A stretch of 5,474 bases of DNA, from the NCBI GenBank assembly GCA_938044295.1, contig CALIRC010000055.1, positions 1 to 5,474 of the forward strand. The letters are read 5' to 3'. Position numbers and translations under genes: made by a program. The notes beneath the pieces were generated by a model. That model was not told where the DNA came from, made no database searches, and saw nothing but the letters and a program-made list of their open reading frames with translations. Below, piece by piece: positions 1 through 5,474 of this stretch. Each line of letters begins with the position of its first letter. The stretch's first letter is position 1. The stretch is from Minisyncoccota bacterium. Its GTDB lineage: Bacteria; Patescibacteriota; Minisyncoccia; Moranbacterales; GCA-2747515.

Positions 1-114
1 GGTCATCGACTGCGCGCTTTTTTGCTATTCAACTTGTATGACAGCAAATGTGCATAGACCTATCCTCATTTCGCATTTTTATATGATTGCTTCTTTGCAC
101 ATATCACCTTACTT
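1..114. other. Left-edge intergenic stretch, no gene recognised
   Basis: I see no supportable gene here. The first plus-strand frame is open from the window edge to a TAG at 55-57, so it could be the last 18 codons of an upstream gene, but that is too short to judge. A GC-rich tract (11-17) runs directly into six T residues (18-23). That could be the right half of an intrinsic terminator whose left arm lies outside the window. Short ATG-initiated frames on the minus strand stop within a few codons. Confidence 0.3.
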
Positions 115-274
115 ATACCATCTCCAAATAACCACCCAACACCCAAGTGCACACTCTCGCGGCTGCGACACCTACCACAGCTACTTATGGGTCTAGACAC
201 ACTGCGCATCTGTGGCAGATGTCTCGCTCACGAGAGAGCACACTTAATGTAGGCTGGTTATTCGGAGATGGTAT
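115..274 (-). ncRNA. Candidate structured RNA, long rod-like hairpin (unidentified)
   Basis: The two ends (115-134 and 255-274) are complementary over 20 bases with one mismatch. Pairing continues inward as 136-143 with 246-253, 145-159 with 231-245, and 165-180 with 210-227, leaving an apical loop of about 29 nt (181-209). Strand choice rests on wobble. Six positions (126/263, 142/247, 143/246, 150/240, 151/239, 174/216) are G-U pairs if the minus strand is transcribed but A-C mismatches if the plus strand is. I found no pair that behaves the opposite way. This suggests selection on a minus-strand transcript. Size and rod shape recall 6S RNA, but I do not see a large open central bubble or a sequence signature I can name. 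SRP, RNase P, tmRNA and T-box signatures were not seen. A palindromic mobile element is the main alternative, with a possible TTA duplication at 113-115 and 274-276. No clear minus-strand promoter or poly-U terminator was found. Confidence 0.5.
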
Positions 275-287
275 TAGTGGTTTTTTC

Positions 288-316
288 TTGAATAAATGAT
301 TCATTGTCGCTATACT
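288..316 (+). promoter_or_regulatory. Sigma70-type promoter for valS
   Basis: A -35 box TTGAAT (288-293) and a -10 box TATACT (311-316) are separated by exactly 17 bp. Transcription would start near 323, giving a leader of about 25 nt before the ATG at 348. The leader is too short for a riboswitch or T-box. The promoter lies just outside the right arm of the 115-274 inverted repeat, so a minus-strand RNA there would be transcribed divergently from valS. Confidence 0.65.
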
Positions 317-347
317 GAGAATATTATTGATCTCACAGAATATCCTT

Positions 348-2486
348 ATGGCACTTCATGATAAATACACCAAACCCTACGATCCTGCTCTTTATGAGAA
401 GGATATTTACAACTCTTGGGAAGAATCTGGGTATTTCAACCCCGATAAGCTTCCACATTTGGAAGATCGTACGGAGACTTTTTCAATCATCCTCCCCCCA
501 CCAAATGCCAATGGTCGCCTTCATGCAGGTCATGGCTCTGATTTTGTCCTCAAAGATATCATGGGTCGCTATCATCGTATGCGAGGCAAAAAAGTTCTTC
601 TTCTACCAGGCGCCGATCATGCTGGTTTTGAAACTCAGGGTGTGTATGAAAAAAAGCTACAGAAAGAAGGTCGCTCTCGATTTGGTATGGAGCGTGATGC
701 GCTTTATGCTGAGATTTTTGACTTTGTCATGGAGAATAAACATTTTATGGAGGATGATGTTAAGAAACTTGGCACTTCATGCGACTGGTCTCGCAATACC
801 TTTACCCTCGATGCACATGTTATATCACATGTAGAGCAAACCTTTTTTCAGATGTACAAAGATGGCATGATTTATCGCAGCAAACGATCGGTGCATTGGA
901 ATCCTAAGTTTAAAACATCACTTGCAGATATTGAAACAACATTTGAAGATCGCACTGAGCCTTTTTACTACTTTCAATATGGACCGTTTGAGATTGGTAC
1001 GTCGCGTCCAGAAACGAAGTTTGGTGACAAGTACGTTGTCATGCATCCTGATGATACACGCTATAAGCAGTACAAACATGGGGAGACTTTCGAAGCAGAG
1101 TGGATTAACGGAACGGTTACTGCAACTGTTATCAAAGATACGGCAATTGATATGGATTTTGGGACTGGTGTTATGACGATTACACCATGGCATGATCTTA
1201 CTGACTTTGAAATTGCACAGCGCCATGATTTGAACTTTGAACAAGTTATTGACCTTGACGGTCGCCTCATGGATGTTGCTGGCGAATTTGCTGGGGAGAA
1301 AATTCACATTGCTCGACCTAAAGTTGTTGAAAAATTACAGAAAAAAGGTCTAGTGACTCGTATCGAACCAAAGCAACAGCATGCAGTTCGTGTGTGTGAG
1401 CGTACCGGTGTTGTTATCGAGCCACAGCTCATGGACCAGTGGTTTGTCAAAATGAAACCGCTGACAACACTCGCTCTTGATGCTCTTGCGACTGGTAAAA
1501 TTTCTTTTGTTTCACCTCAATTTGAAAAAATCTTTACGCATTGGATGGAAAATCCTATTGACTGGAATATCTCTCGGCAAATCGTCTGGGGTATTCAAAT
1601 CCCTGCATGGTTTAAGAACAAAGGTACTGCTGATGAAGAGATTCTTGTACAAAAAGAGAAGCCTTCTGGTAGTGGGTGGGTCCAAGACCCTGATACTTTT
1701 GATACGTGGTTTTCTTCCGGACAGTGGCCGCTGGTTACGCTCGGCTACCCTGATGGTGCTGATTTCGTGGAGTACTACCCTACAACAGTCATGGAGACTG
1801 GGAGAGATCTTGTTTTCAAATGGGTTCCCCGTATGATTATGTTTGGTCTTTATCTCGCAAAAGATGTTCCATTTAAGGATATCTATTTCCATGGTATGGT
1901 CTTGGATGGTAAAGGACAAAAAATGTCCAAATCTAAAGGCAATACGCTCTCTCCCATAGAACTTGCAGATGCATTTGGTACTGATGCTATGCGTATGTCT
2001 TTTATTGTTGGTAACACACCAGGGCAAGACATGGCACTTACCACGGACAAAGTGCGCGCCTACAAAAAATTTGCTAACAAACTCTGGAATGTTGCGAGAT
2101 TTATCTATAGCAATACCGAAGACTTCGATCTTGCCGCATATGATTCATCACAACTCGATGATGATGCTCTTACAATTCTTCGTGCATTCGACGATCTTAC
2201 ATCTGATATTTCCAGGGATATTGAAGCGTACAGACTCTACCTCGGGGCTGAAAAGATTTATCACTATATCTGGCATGAGCTTGCAGATAAAATCATAGAG
2301 TCTTCCAAAGCACATCTTACTGACGATGCGCTACCCAAAAATAAAGCAGCTGCACAGTATCTTCTCCTGAGGGTTTTTGAGGGCAGTCTGAAAATCCTAC
2401 ACCCATTTATGCCATTTATAACAGAAGAGATTTGGAAGGACTTTCCACGCAAAGATAAAGATCTTCTTATGGTTGAGCCATGGTAA
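348..2486 (+). CDS. valS: Valyl-tRNA synthetase (valine--tRNA ligase), C-terminally short
   Basis: This cytoplasmic class Ia aminoacyl-tRNA synthetase charges tRNA-Val with valine using ATP and hydrolyses mischarged Thr-tRNA-Val. Visible in order: PPPNANGRLHAGH with the HIGH motif as HAGH at residues 59-62; GADHAG at 88-93; the CP1 editing domain with TSRPET (218-223) and the acidic TPWHDLTD segment (279-286); SDQWFVKMK-like MDQWFVKMK (362-370); WNISRQIVWG (406-415); DTWFSSG (452-458); and KMSKS (525-529). The anticodon-binding helical domain ends near MPFITEEIW (688-696). The protein stops at residue 712, whereas typical bacterial ValRS is about 850-950 residues with a C-terminal coiled coil contacting the tRNA elbow, which is absent here. 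The ATG at 348 is preferred over an in-frame TTG at 327, which lies almost on the predicted transcription start. No Shine-Dalgarno is visible. IleRS is the main alternative, but the motif forms fit ValRS better. Confidence 0.92.
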   Translation: MALHDKYTKPYDPALYEKDIYNSWEESGYFNPDKLPHLEDRTETFSIILPPPNANGRLHAGHGSDFVLKDIMGRYHRMRGKKVLLLPGADHAGFETQGVYEKKLQKEGRSRFGMERDALYAEIFDFVMENKHFMEDDVKKLGTSCDWSRNTFTLDAHVISHVEQTFFQMYKDGMIYRSKRSVHWNPKFKTSLADIETTFEDRTEPFYYFQYGPFEIGTSRPETKFGDKYVVMHPDDTRYKQYKHGETFEAEWINGTVTATVIKDTAIDMDFGTGVMTITPWHDLTDFEIAQRHDLNFEQVIDLDGRLMDVAGEFAGEKIHIARPKVVEKLQKKGLVTRIEPKQQHAVRVCERTGVVIEPQLMDQWFVKMKPLTTLALDALATGKISFVSPQFEKIFTHWMENPIDWNISRQIVWGIQIPAWFKNKGTADEEILVQKEKPSGSGWVQDPDTFDTWFSSGQWPLVTLGYPDGADFVEYYPTTVMETGRDLVFKWVPRMIMFGLYLAKDVPFKDIYFHGMVLDGKGQKMSKSKGNTLSPIELADAFGTDAMRMSFIVGNTPGQDMALTTDKVRAYKKFANKLWNVARFIYSNTEDFDLAAYDSSQLDDDALTILRAFDDLTSDISRDIEAYRLYLGAEKIYHYIWHELADKIIESSKAHLTDDALPKNKAAAQYLLLRVFEGSLKILHPFMPFITEEIWKDFPRKDKDLLMVEPW

Positions 2487-2510
2487 GGTTGCTAGCCTTT
2501 GATTTTTCTT
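2485..2510 (+). terminator. Weak possible valS terminator
   Basis: A short stem, AAGG (2485-2488) with CCTT (2496-2499) around a 7-nt loop, overlaps the valS stop codon. It is followed by a T-rich run (TTTTT at 2503-2507, then CTT). The stem is only 4 bp, so this is a marginal call. The longer MITE-like hairpin downstream could also slow or end transcription. Confidence 0.25.
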
Positions 2511-2583
2511 TCTCTACCACATACTTCTATGAGATTGCATTCTCTGTCTATGCATACTCGCCAGATGAGATCGTTTAGGTAAA

Positions 2584-2706
2584 TAGGACTTACGCACTTG
2601 GTGTACTTTGTCGTTAAAATCTATGTTTTTCACTCACCATAGGTAGACTATGGCTCATGAAAAGCCTCGATTTTGCCTAAAATTACACTCACGTGCGTAA
2701 GTCCTA
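2584..2706. mobile_element. MITE-like palindromic element, 123 bp, 14-bp perfect terminal inverted repeats
   Basis: The ends TAGGACTTACGCAC (2584-2597) and GTGCGTAAGTCCTA (2693-2706) are perfect inverted repeats. Both are flanked by TAAA (2580-2583 and 2707-2710), which could be a 4-bp target duplication, although such an AT-rich match could be chance. If the true ends are GGACTT, the flank is TA on both sides. The interior also folds on itself: GTGTA (2601-2605) with TACAC (2684-2688), AAAATC (2616-2621) with GATTTT (2669-2674), TTTTCA (2627-2632) with TGAAAA (2658-2663), and CCATAG (2637-2642) with CTATGG (2648-2653) around a 5-nt loop. There is no open reading frame of note inside, so any movement would need a transposase from elsewhere. 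A non-mobile structured RNA or bidirectional terminator is the alternative. Confidence 0.5.
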
Positions 2707-2710
2707 TAAA
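2682..2710 (+). promoter_or_regulatory. Possible promoter formed at the right end of the MITE-like element
   Basis: ATTACA (2682-2687, four of six matches to TTGACA) and TATAAA (2705-2710, five of six to TATAAT) are 17 bp apart. The -10 box straddles the junction between the repeat end and the flanking DNA. Transcription would start near 2717, about 38 nt before the ATG at 2755. The call rests on box matches and spacing only. Confidence 0.35.
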
Positions 2711-2754
2711 TTGTGATCTAGTATCCTAACTTTTTTAGCTGCTCTAACTGCCAT

Positions 2755-3231
2755 ATGGGTTATACTGCGTTTTTTCTTGTAGGTGTGATTGCTGCTGTAC
2801 TTGCGCTTGTTGTCCAAGTTGCGATCTCTCTTTTGGTGCCGGGTTTTTTTTCTGGTGATGTGACGTCACCACCACATTCTCTCTGGCTTTTTTGGATTGT
2901 TCTTGCTGCTGCTGTTGAAGAATGTATACGAGTGGGACTTCTTTTTCTGTTTGTTTTGCGTAGAGGCTTTCCTCAGCACATTATACTTTCGGGTCTTTTA
3001 GCGGGCATTGGATTTGCAGCCGTTGAGATTATACTTCGCGCTTCTTGGGTTGCTACATTTTCGGAGATCATAGGTCTTTTTGGGATTCTCAGTATTCATA
3101 TTATCTTGAGCATCCTAGGATTGTATCTTATGCGGACTTTGCGCTTTACTTCATTCATCTATACTATTGCCGTTCTTACATTTGTGCATACGCTTTACAA
3201 CTTTTTTGTGCTTTTTTCTTCCTCTTTTTAA
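2755..3231 (+). CDS. Small multi-spanning membrane protein, PrsW/CPBP-like putative intramembrane protease
   Basis: The product is 158 residues, very hydrophobic, with about five membrane segments: roughly 4-30, 42-68, 76-96, 103-126 and 132-155. The motifs match the pattern of PrsW-type membrane proteases, related to the CPBP/Abi group. These are EECIR (an EExxR motif, residues 55-59), GFAAVE with a further glutamate (86-91), H115 in a helix ending in a conserved-looking glycine (H115-G122), and HTLYN (an HxxxN motif, 145-149). In that superfamily the Glu and His residues form the active site inside the membrane. PrsW itself cleaves an anti-sigma factor, but no anti-sigma factor gene is next to this one, so the substrate is unknown. 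The ATG at 2755 is the only sensible start, since the upstream frame is closed by TAG at 2719. No Shine-Dalgarno is present. It could also be a non-catalytic relative. Family assignment comes from motif reading alone. Confidence 0.6.
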   Translation: MGYTAFFLVGVIAAVLALVVQVAISLLVPGFFSGDVTSPPHSLWLFWIVLAAAVEECIRVGLLFLFVLRRGFPQHIILSGLLAGIGFAAVEIILRASWVATFSEIIGLFGILSIHIILSILGLYLMRTLRFTSFIYTIAVLTFVHTLYNFFVLFSSSF

Positions 3232-3254
3232 GGCATTTCTTATCTATTCTTGAC

Positions 3255-3283
3255 TTGCATAATCCACTTTTTGTCCTTATAAT
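3255..3283 (+). promoter_or_regulatory. Sigma70-type promoter for the hsp20 gene
   Basis: TTGCAT (3255-3260) and a perfect TATAAT (3278-3283) are spaced by 17 bp. A TTGACT at 3250-3255 overlaps the -35 region but would give a 22-bp spacer. Predicted transcription start is near 3290, leaving about 18 nt of AT-rich leader. I see no CIRCE-type inverted repeat (TTAGCACTC/GAGTGCTAA), so HrcA control is not supported by this sequence. Confidence 0.65.
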
Positions 3284-3307
3284 ATATATATCCAATAAAG
3301 AAATTTT

Positions 3308-3829
3308 ATGTTAAGAGAAAAACGCTCCTTTTTAGATAAATTTACTGGAGCTGATGATATGGACCAAGGCTTTAGTGAACAACAAAGTGTTACGGCTCCC
3401 GTTTTTAGTGATGATGAACCAACTTCTATGCATGTCTCTCAGATGGCAGAACCTGCGACACAGACAGCATGGGAACCTGAAGCAGAAACGGCTGATGCTG
3501 ATGGACAACTCACCATCGATGTTTACCAAACCGATAATGACATTGTGATCAAGTCGACAATCGCAGGTGTAAAACCAGAGCATCTTGATGTCGGTATTAA
3601 CAACGATATGATCACGATCAAGGGTGAACGCATGATGGAGGAAGAAGTTTCCGAAGAGAACTACTATTACCAAGAATGCTACTGGGGTTCTTTTTCTCGT
3701 AGTGTCGTACTACCGACTGATGTTCTCACTGACAAGATTGATGCAACCCTTAAAAACGGTATTCTTACTATTCGTCTTCCAAAAGCTGATACGACTAAAA
3801 CGAAAAAGATTCAAGTTCGCGGCTTCTAG
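3308..3829 (+). CDS. Small heat shock protein, Hsp20 / alpha-crystallin family
   Basis: This is an ATP-independent cytoplasmic chaperone that holds unfolding proteins for later refolding. The protein has 173 residues. The alpha-crystallin domain spans about residues 67-160. It starts at GQLTIDVYQTDNDIVI, contains the IAGVKPEHLDV and MITIKGER strands, continues through YWGSFSRSVVLP (125-136), and ends at NGILTIRLPK (150-159), the family's signature strand. A C-terminal I-x-V motif, IQV at 168-170, fits the IxI/V element that docks into neighbouring subunits to build oligomers. The N-terminal arm (1-66) is long and acidic, with a low-complexity D/E/Q/T-rich part from about 16 to 65 that is probably disordered. 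The ATG at 3308 lies 18 nt after the predicted transcription start and has no clear Shine-Dalgarno (only AAAG at 3297-3300). It has its own promoter and terminator and so appears monocistronic. Confidence 0.93.
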   Translation: MLREKRSFLDKFTGADDMDQGFSEQQSVTAPVFSDDEPTSMHVSQMAEPATQTAWEPEAETADADGQLTIDVYQTDNDIVIKSTIAGVKPEHLDVGINNDMITIKGERMMEEEVSEENYYYQECYWGSFSRSVVLPTDVLTDKIDATLKNGILTIRLPKADTTKTKKIQVRGF

Positions 3830-3851
3830 TTTTCCTTTGTTATTTTCATGG

Positions 3852-3880
3852 AAAAAGGGGTCGTTTTTGACTCCTTTTTT
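3852..3880 (+). terminator. Rho-independent terminator of hsp20
   Basis: AAAAAGGGGTC (3852-3862) pairs over 11 bp, with one G-T wobble, with GACTCCTTTTT (3869-3879) around a GTTTTT loop. Six T residues (3875-3880) follow the GC-rich part, then CTTT. It begins 22 bases after the hsp20 stop codon. Its T tract ends only 7 bases before the next start codon at 3888, so a read-through message would have this hairpin directly in front of the vanW-like gene. Confidence 0.85.
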
Positions 3881-3887
3881 CTTTACT

Positions 3888-5195
3888 ATGAAAAATATAT
3901 TTTACATCACTATTGTAACGTGTGTATTCTTCTTTTTTGGTGGATCTGTTTTTGCTATTGCTTCTGAGACACTTCCTGCGGAAATTGTGGAAGTACCAGC
4001 TGAACTTACAGATGGTGCGCTTACATTGATTGTTGATGATATATCACTACCTGTTTCTTCTGAGGAATATCATACGTGGGTATCCTATGTGCCTTACCTC
4101 ATCTATGATCCACATATACAACGAGAAGTTGTGCGAGATGGGTATTGCCCTCCATACAAAGAGCCCTGTGCACTACGTCTAGGTGTGCGTGACCGCGCGC
4201 ATGTGCGTAAAACCGCAACAGCGCATATCAATCAACGTGCACTACGTGAGTATATTGAAGACGCTGCAACAACGCTTGTGCGCGAGCCAGTTGACGCAAC
4301 ACTTACCGTCGTTGATGATAGAGTTGTGGTTGCTACACCACACACAAATGGATATACACTACCGATTGAAGAGAACATCACGCAGATCGTTAATGCACTG
4401 CGTAATCATGAAAAAAAAATTGATCTTATTTCTGAACCGACACTTGCGACAGTGCGTAAAGAAACAATTGTATCACTCGGGCTTGATAAAATAATTGGTG
4501 AAGGTCGTAGTAATTTCGCAGGCTCCTCAAATGATCGCATACACAATATTCGTACTGCAGCTTCGAAGTTTGATGATCTCCTTATCGGTCCTGGTGAAAC
4601 CTTTTCCTTTGTGGAGAACCTTGGCGCAGTTGATGGCTCGACTGGTTATCGTAAGGAGCTTGTTATAAAAAATAACCAAACAATACCAGAGTATGGTGGA
4701 GGTGTGTGTCAGGTTTCTACGACAATTTTTCGTGGTGCTATTCTTACTGGCATGAAAATTGCCGAGCGACGAAATCATTCATATCCTGTCAAATATTACG
4801 AACCAATGGGCTTTGATGCCACGATTTACCTCCCTGCCCCAGATATGAAGTTTGTGAATAATACCGATGGCTATATCCTGCTGGATACTCGTATCGAAGG
4901 TACGGAGTTGATTTTTCGCTATTTTGGTACGGATGATGGACGCGAAGTCGTCATGGATGGTCCACATGTCACCTCTCGCGGTACTGATGGCTCTGCAAAA
5001 ACATACTTCACACAAAAAGTTGTAGATGCTTCTGGCAGTGTCGTCATAGATGATACCTTCCACAGCAACTATCGTTCGCCAAAAGCGTATCCGCGTGCAG
5101 GTGATACGAGTATTGGAAGAACTAAACTGACCACAAAGCCAAAGGATTGGTCAAAAAAACAGTGGAATACCTACAAAAAGGAAAATGGCTTGTAG
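3888..5195 (+). CDS. Secreted VanW-family protein with N-terminal peptidoglycan-binding-like domain
   Basis: The product is 435 residues. A signal peptide is evident: MKN, then a hydrophobic stretch at about residues 4-22 ending in VFA-IA-S, so cleavage is likely near residues 23-26. Residues about 110-183 resemble the PG_binding_4 domain often found before VanW domains, with the pattern 'PVDATLTVVDDRVVV...P...GYTLP'. The VanW domain covers about 208-346: SNFAGSSNDRIHNIRTAA (208-225), GPGETFSF (234-241), GGGVCQVSTTIF (270-281, with C274), and RRNHSYP (294-300). The tail ends in SNYRSPKAYP-type sequence and a lysine-rich C-terminus. VanW lies in some vancomycin-resistance clusters, but its biochemical role is unknown and this copy has no resistance genes beside it. 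I infer an envelope or peptidoglycan role. C87 and C94 could form a disulphide after export. The ATG at 3888 was chosen because longer in-frame extensions run back through the terminator into hsp20. No Shine-Dalgarno is visible. Confidence 0.88.
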   Translation: MKNIFYITIVTCVFFFFGGSVFAIASETLPAEIVEVPAELTDGALTLIVDDISLPVSSEEYHTWVSYVPYLIYDPHIQREVVRDGYCPPYKEPCALRLGVRDRAHVRKTATAHINQRALREYIEDAATTLVREPVDATLTVVDDRVVVATPHTNGYTLPIEENITQIVNALRNHEKKIDLISEPTLATVRKETIVSLGLDKIIGEGRSNFAGSSNDRIHNIRTAASKFDDLLIGPGETFSFVENLGAVDGSTGYRKELVIKNNQTIPEYGGGVCQVSTTIFRGAILTGMKIAERRNHSYPVKYYEPMGFDATIYLPAPDMKFVNNTDGYILLDTRIEGTELIFRYFGTDDGREVVMDGPHVTSRGTDGSAKTYFTQKVVDASGSVVIDDTFHSNYRSPKAYPRAGDTSIGRTKLTTKPKDWSKKQWNTYKKENGL

Positions 5196-5251
5196 TAGTT
5201 TTGATAAGCTCTGAGAGTGATAAATAAATGATGTAACGTACTCAATCTTTT

Positions 5252-5474
5252 ATGTCTGAGCGAATAGAGATTTTACATAAAAACCTTACACAATACTTCG
5301 CTGAGCATGCTCTCAGCGGCTCTGTGCTTGCTGTGGATGACCAACCATTGCATTTGGATGGTGCAATTGGTTTTGATCTTTGGCATACGCGCTTTCACCC
5401 GCTTTCTAGAGCAAGTACACACCCTCCAGCTGATCAGTGCTATGATCAGATACTACTGCGTCTTCCAAAATCGC
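5252..5474 (+). CDS. Partial gene, N-terminus only; possible RsmC/RlmG-like methyltransferase
   Basis: Seventy-four codons from the ATG at 5252 run off the right edge without a stop, so the gene is incomplete in this window. The visible part begins MSERIEILHKNLTQYF and ends YDQILLRLPKS. The 'D-hydrophobic-LLRLPKS' ending recalls the strand in the N-terminal domain of RsmC/RlmG-type 16S/23S rRNA guanine methyltransferases, where the K/PK segment precedes a helix. The catalytic SAM-binding domain would lie beyond the window, so this is a weak suggestion and the gene could equally be an unrelated hypothetical. It starts 57 nt after the vanW-like stop codon. No Shine-Dalgarno sequence precedes the ATG (the upstream bases are CTCAATCTTTT). 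A TTGATA box at 5201-5206 could belong to a promoter, but its -10 partner is poor. Confidence 0.6.
   Translation, partial: MSERIEILHKNLTQYFAEHALSGSVLAVDDQPLHLDGAIGFDLWHTRFHPLSRASTHPPADQCYDQILLRLPKS

Noticed and set aside
48..102. Inverted repeat ATGTGCA (48-54) / TGCACAT (96-102)
   Set aside because: Only 7 bp of stem with a 41-nt loop and no supporting context. It is within what chance would give.
115..347. T-box leader for valS
   Set aside because: ValRS genes are often T-box controlled, but I see no T-box consensus (AGGGUGGNACCGCG-like) or specifier stem on the plus strand. The predicted promoter lies downstream of the structure, so the valS message would not contain it.
327..347. TTG start for valS
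   Set aside because: It lies about 4 bases from the predicted transcription start and adds only seven residues with no family similarity that I can see.
918..1307. Minus-strand open frames inside valS and the vanW-like gene
   Set aside because: They are antisense to well-supported genes, have no recognisable motifs and no start signals.
2860..2869. Palindrome GTGACGTCAC
   Set aside because: It lies inside the membrane protein gene, where it encodes ordinary residues, and has no promoter nearby to regulate.
3702..3887. Longer N-terminus for the VanW-like protein
   Set aside because: The frame is open, but it overlaps the end of hsp20 and crosses its terminator. The signal peptide begins exactly at the ATG at 3888.
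348..5195. UGA recoded as glycine (as in Gracilibacteria or Absconditabacteria)
   Set aside because: The four complete genes end in TAA or TAG, which made me check. There is no in-frame TGA within any of them and glycine uses GGN codons, so the standard code explains the sequence.
5310..5320. Inverted repeat GCTGAG/CTCAGC inside the last gene
   Set aside because: A 6-bp stem within coding sequence, not followed by a T tract. No functional reading is supported.
1..5474. CRISPR array, tRNA or rRNA gene
   Set aside because: No regularly spaced direct repeats, no tRNA T-arm (GGTTCGAATCC-like) sequence and no rRNA signature were seen on either strand.

Overview
The window looks like a chromosome fragment of a small-genome bacterium, most likely Candidate Phyla Radiation / Patescibacteria. 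The assignment rests on gene style only: a shortened valyl-tRNA synthetase, an exported VanW-family protein, a small multi-spanning PrsW-like protein, and moderate AT content. The standard genetic code fits, with no in-frame TGA in about 1,470 codons. No 16S or other marker is present, so the phylum is an inference.

Layout, left to right. Positions 1-347 carry no convincing protein gene. They hold a 160-nt imperfect inverted repeat (115-274) that folds better as a minus-strand RNA than as a plus-strand RNA, followed by a good sigma70-type promoter (TTGAAT, 17 bp, TATACT) for valS. valS (348-2486) encodes a 712-residue ValRS with intact catalytic and editing motifs but no C-terminal coiled-coil arm. 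The 268-bp gap after it contains a 123-bp palindromic, MITE-like element (2584-2706). The right end of that element offers a plausible promoter for the next gene, a 158-residue membrane protein with PrsW/CPBP-like protease motifs (2755-3231). A consensus-like promoter (TTGCAT, 17 bp, TATAAT) then drives a small heat shock protein of the Hsp20 family (3308-3829). Hsp20 ends in a clear rho-independent terminator (3852-3880). Seven bases past it starts a secreted VanW-domain protein (3888-5195). The last gene starts at 5252 and runs off the window. Its N-terminus has a weak resemblance to the N-terminal part of RsmC/RlmG-type rRNA methyltransferases.

All genes point the same way, but they look like separate transcription units with their own promoters or terminators, not one operon. 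They cover translation (ValRS, possibly an rRNA methyltransferase), protein quality control (Hsp20, the putative intramembrane protease) and the cell envelope (VanW). None of the five starts has a recognisable Shine-Dalgarno sequence. I see no clear multi-gene novel system. The most unusual items are the unidentified minus-strand structured RNA candidate and the MITE-like element that may supply a promoter.
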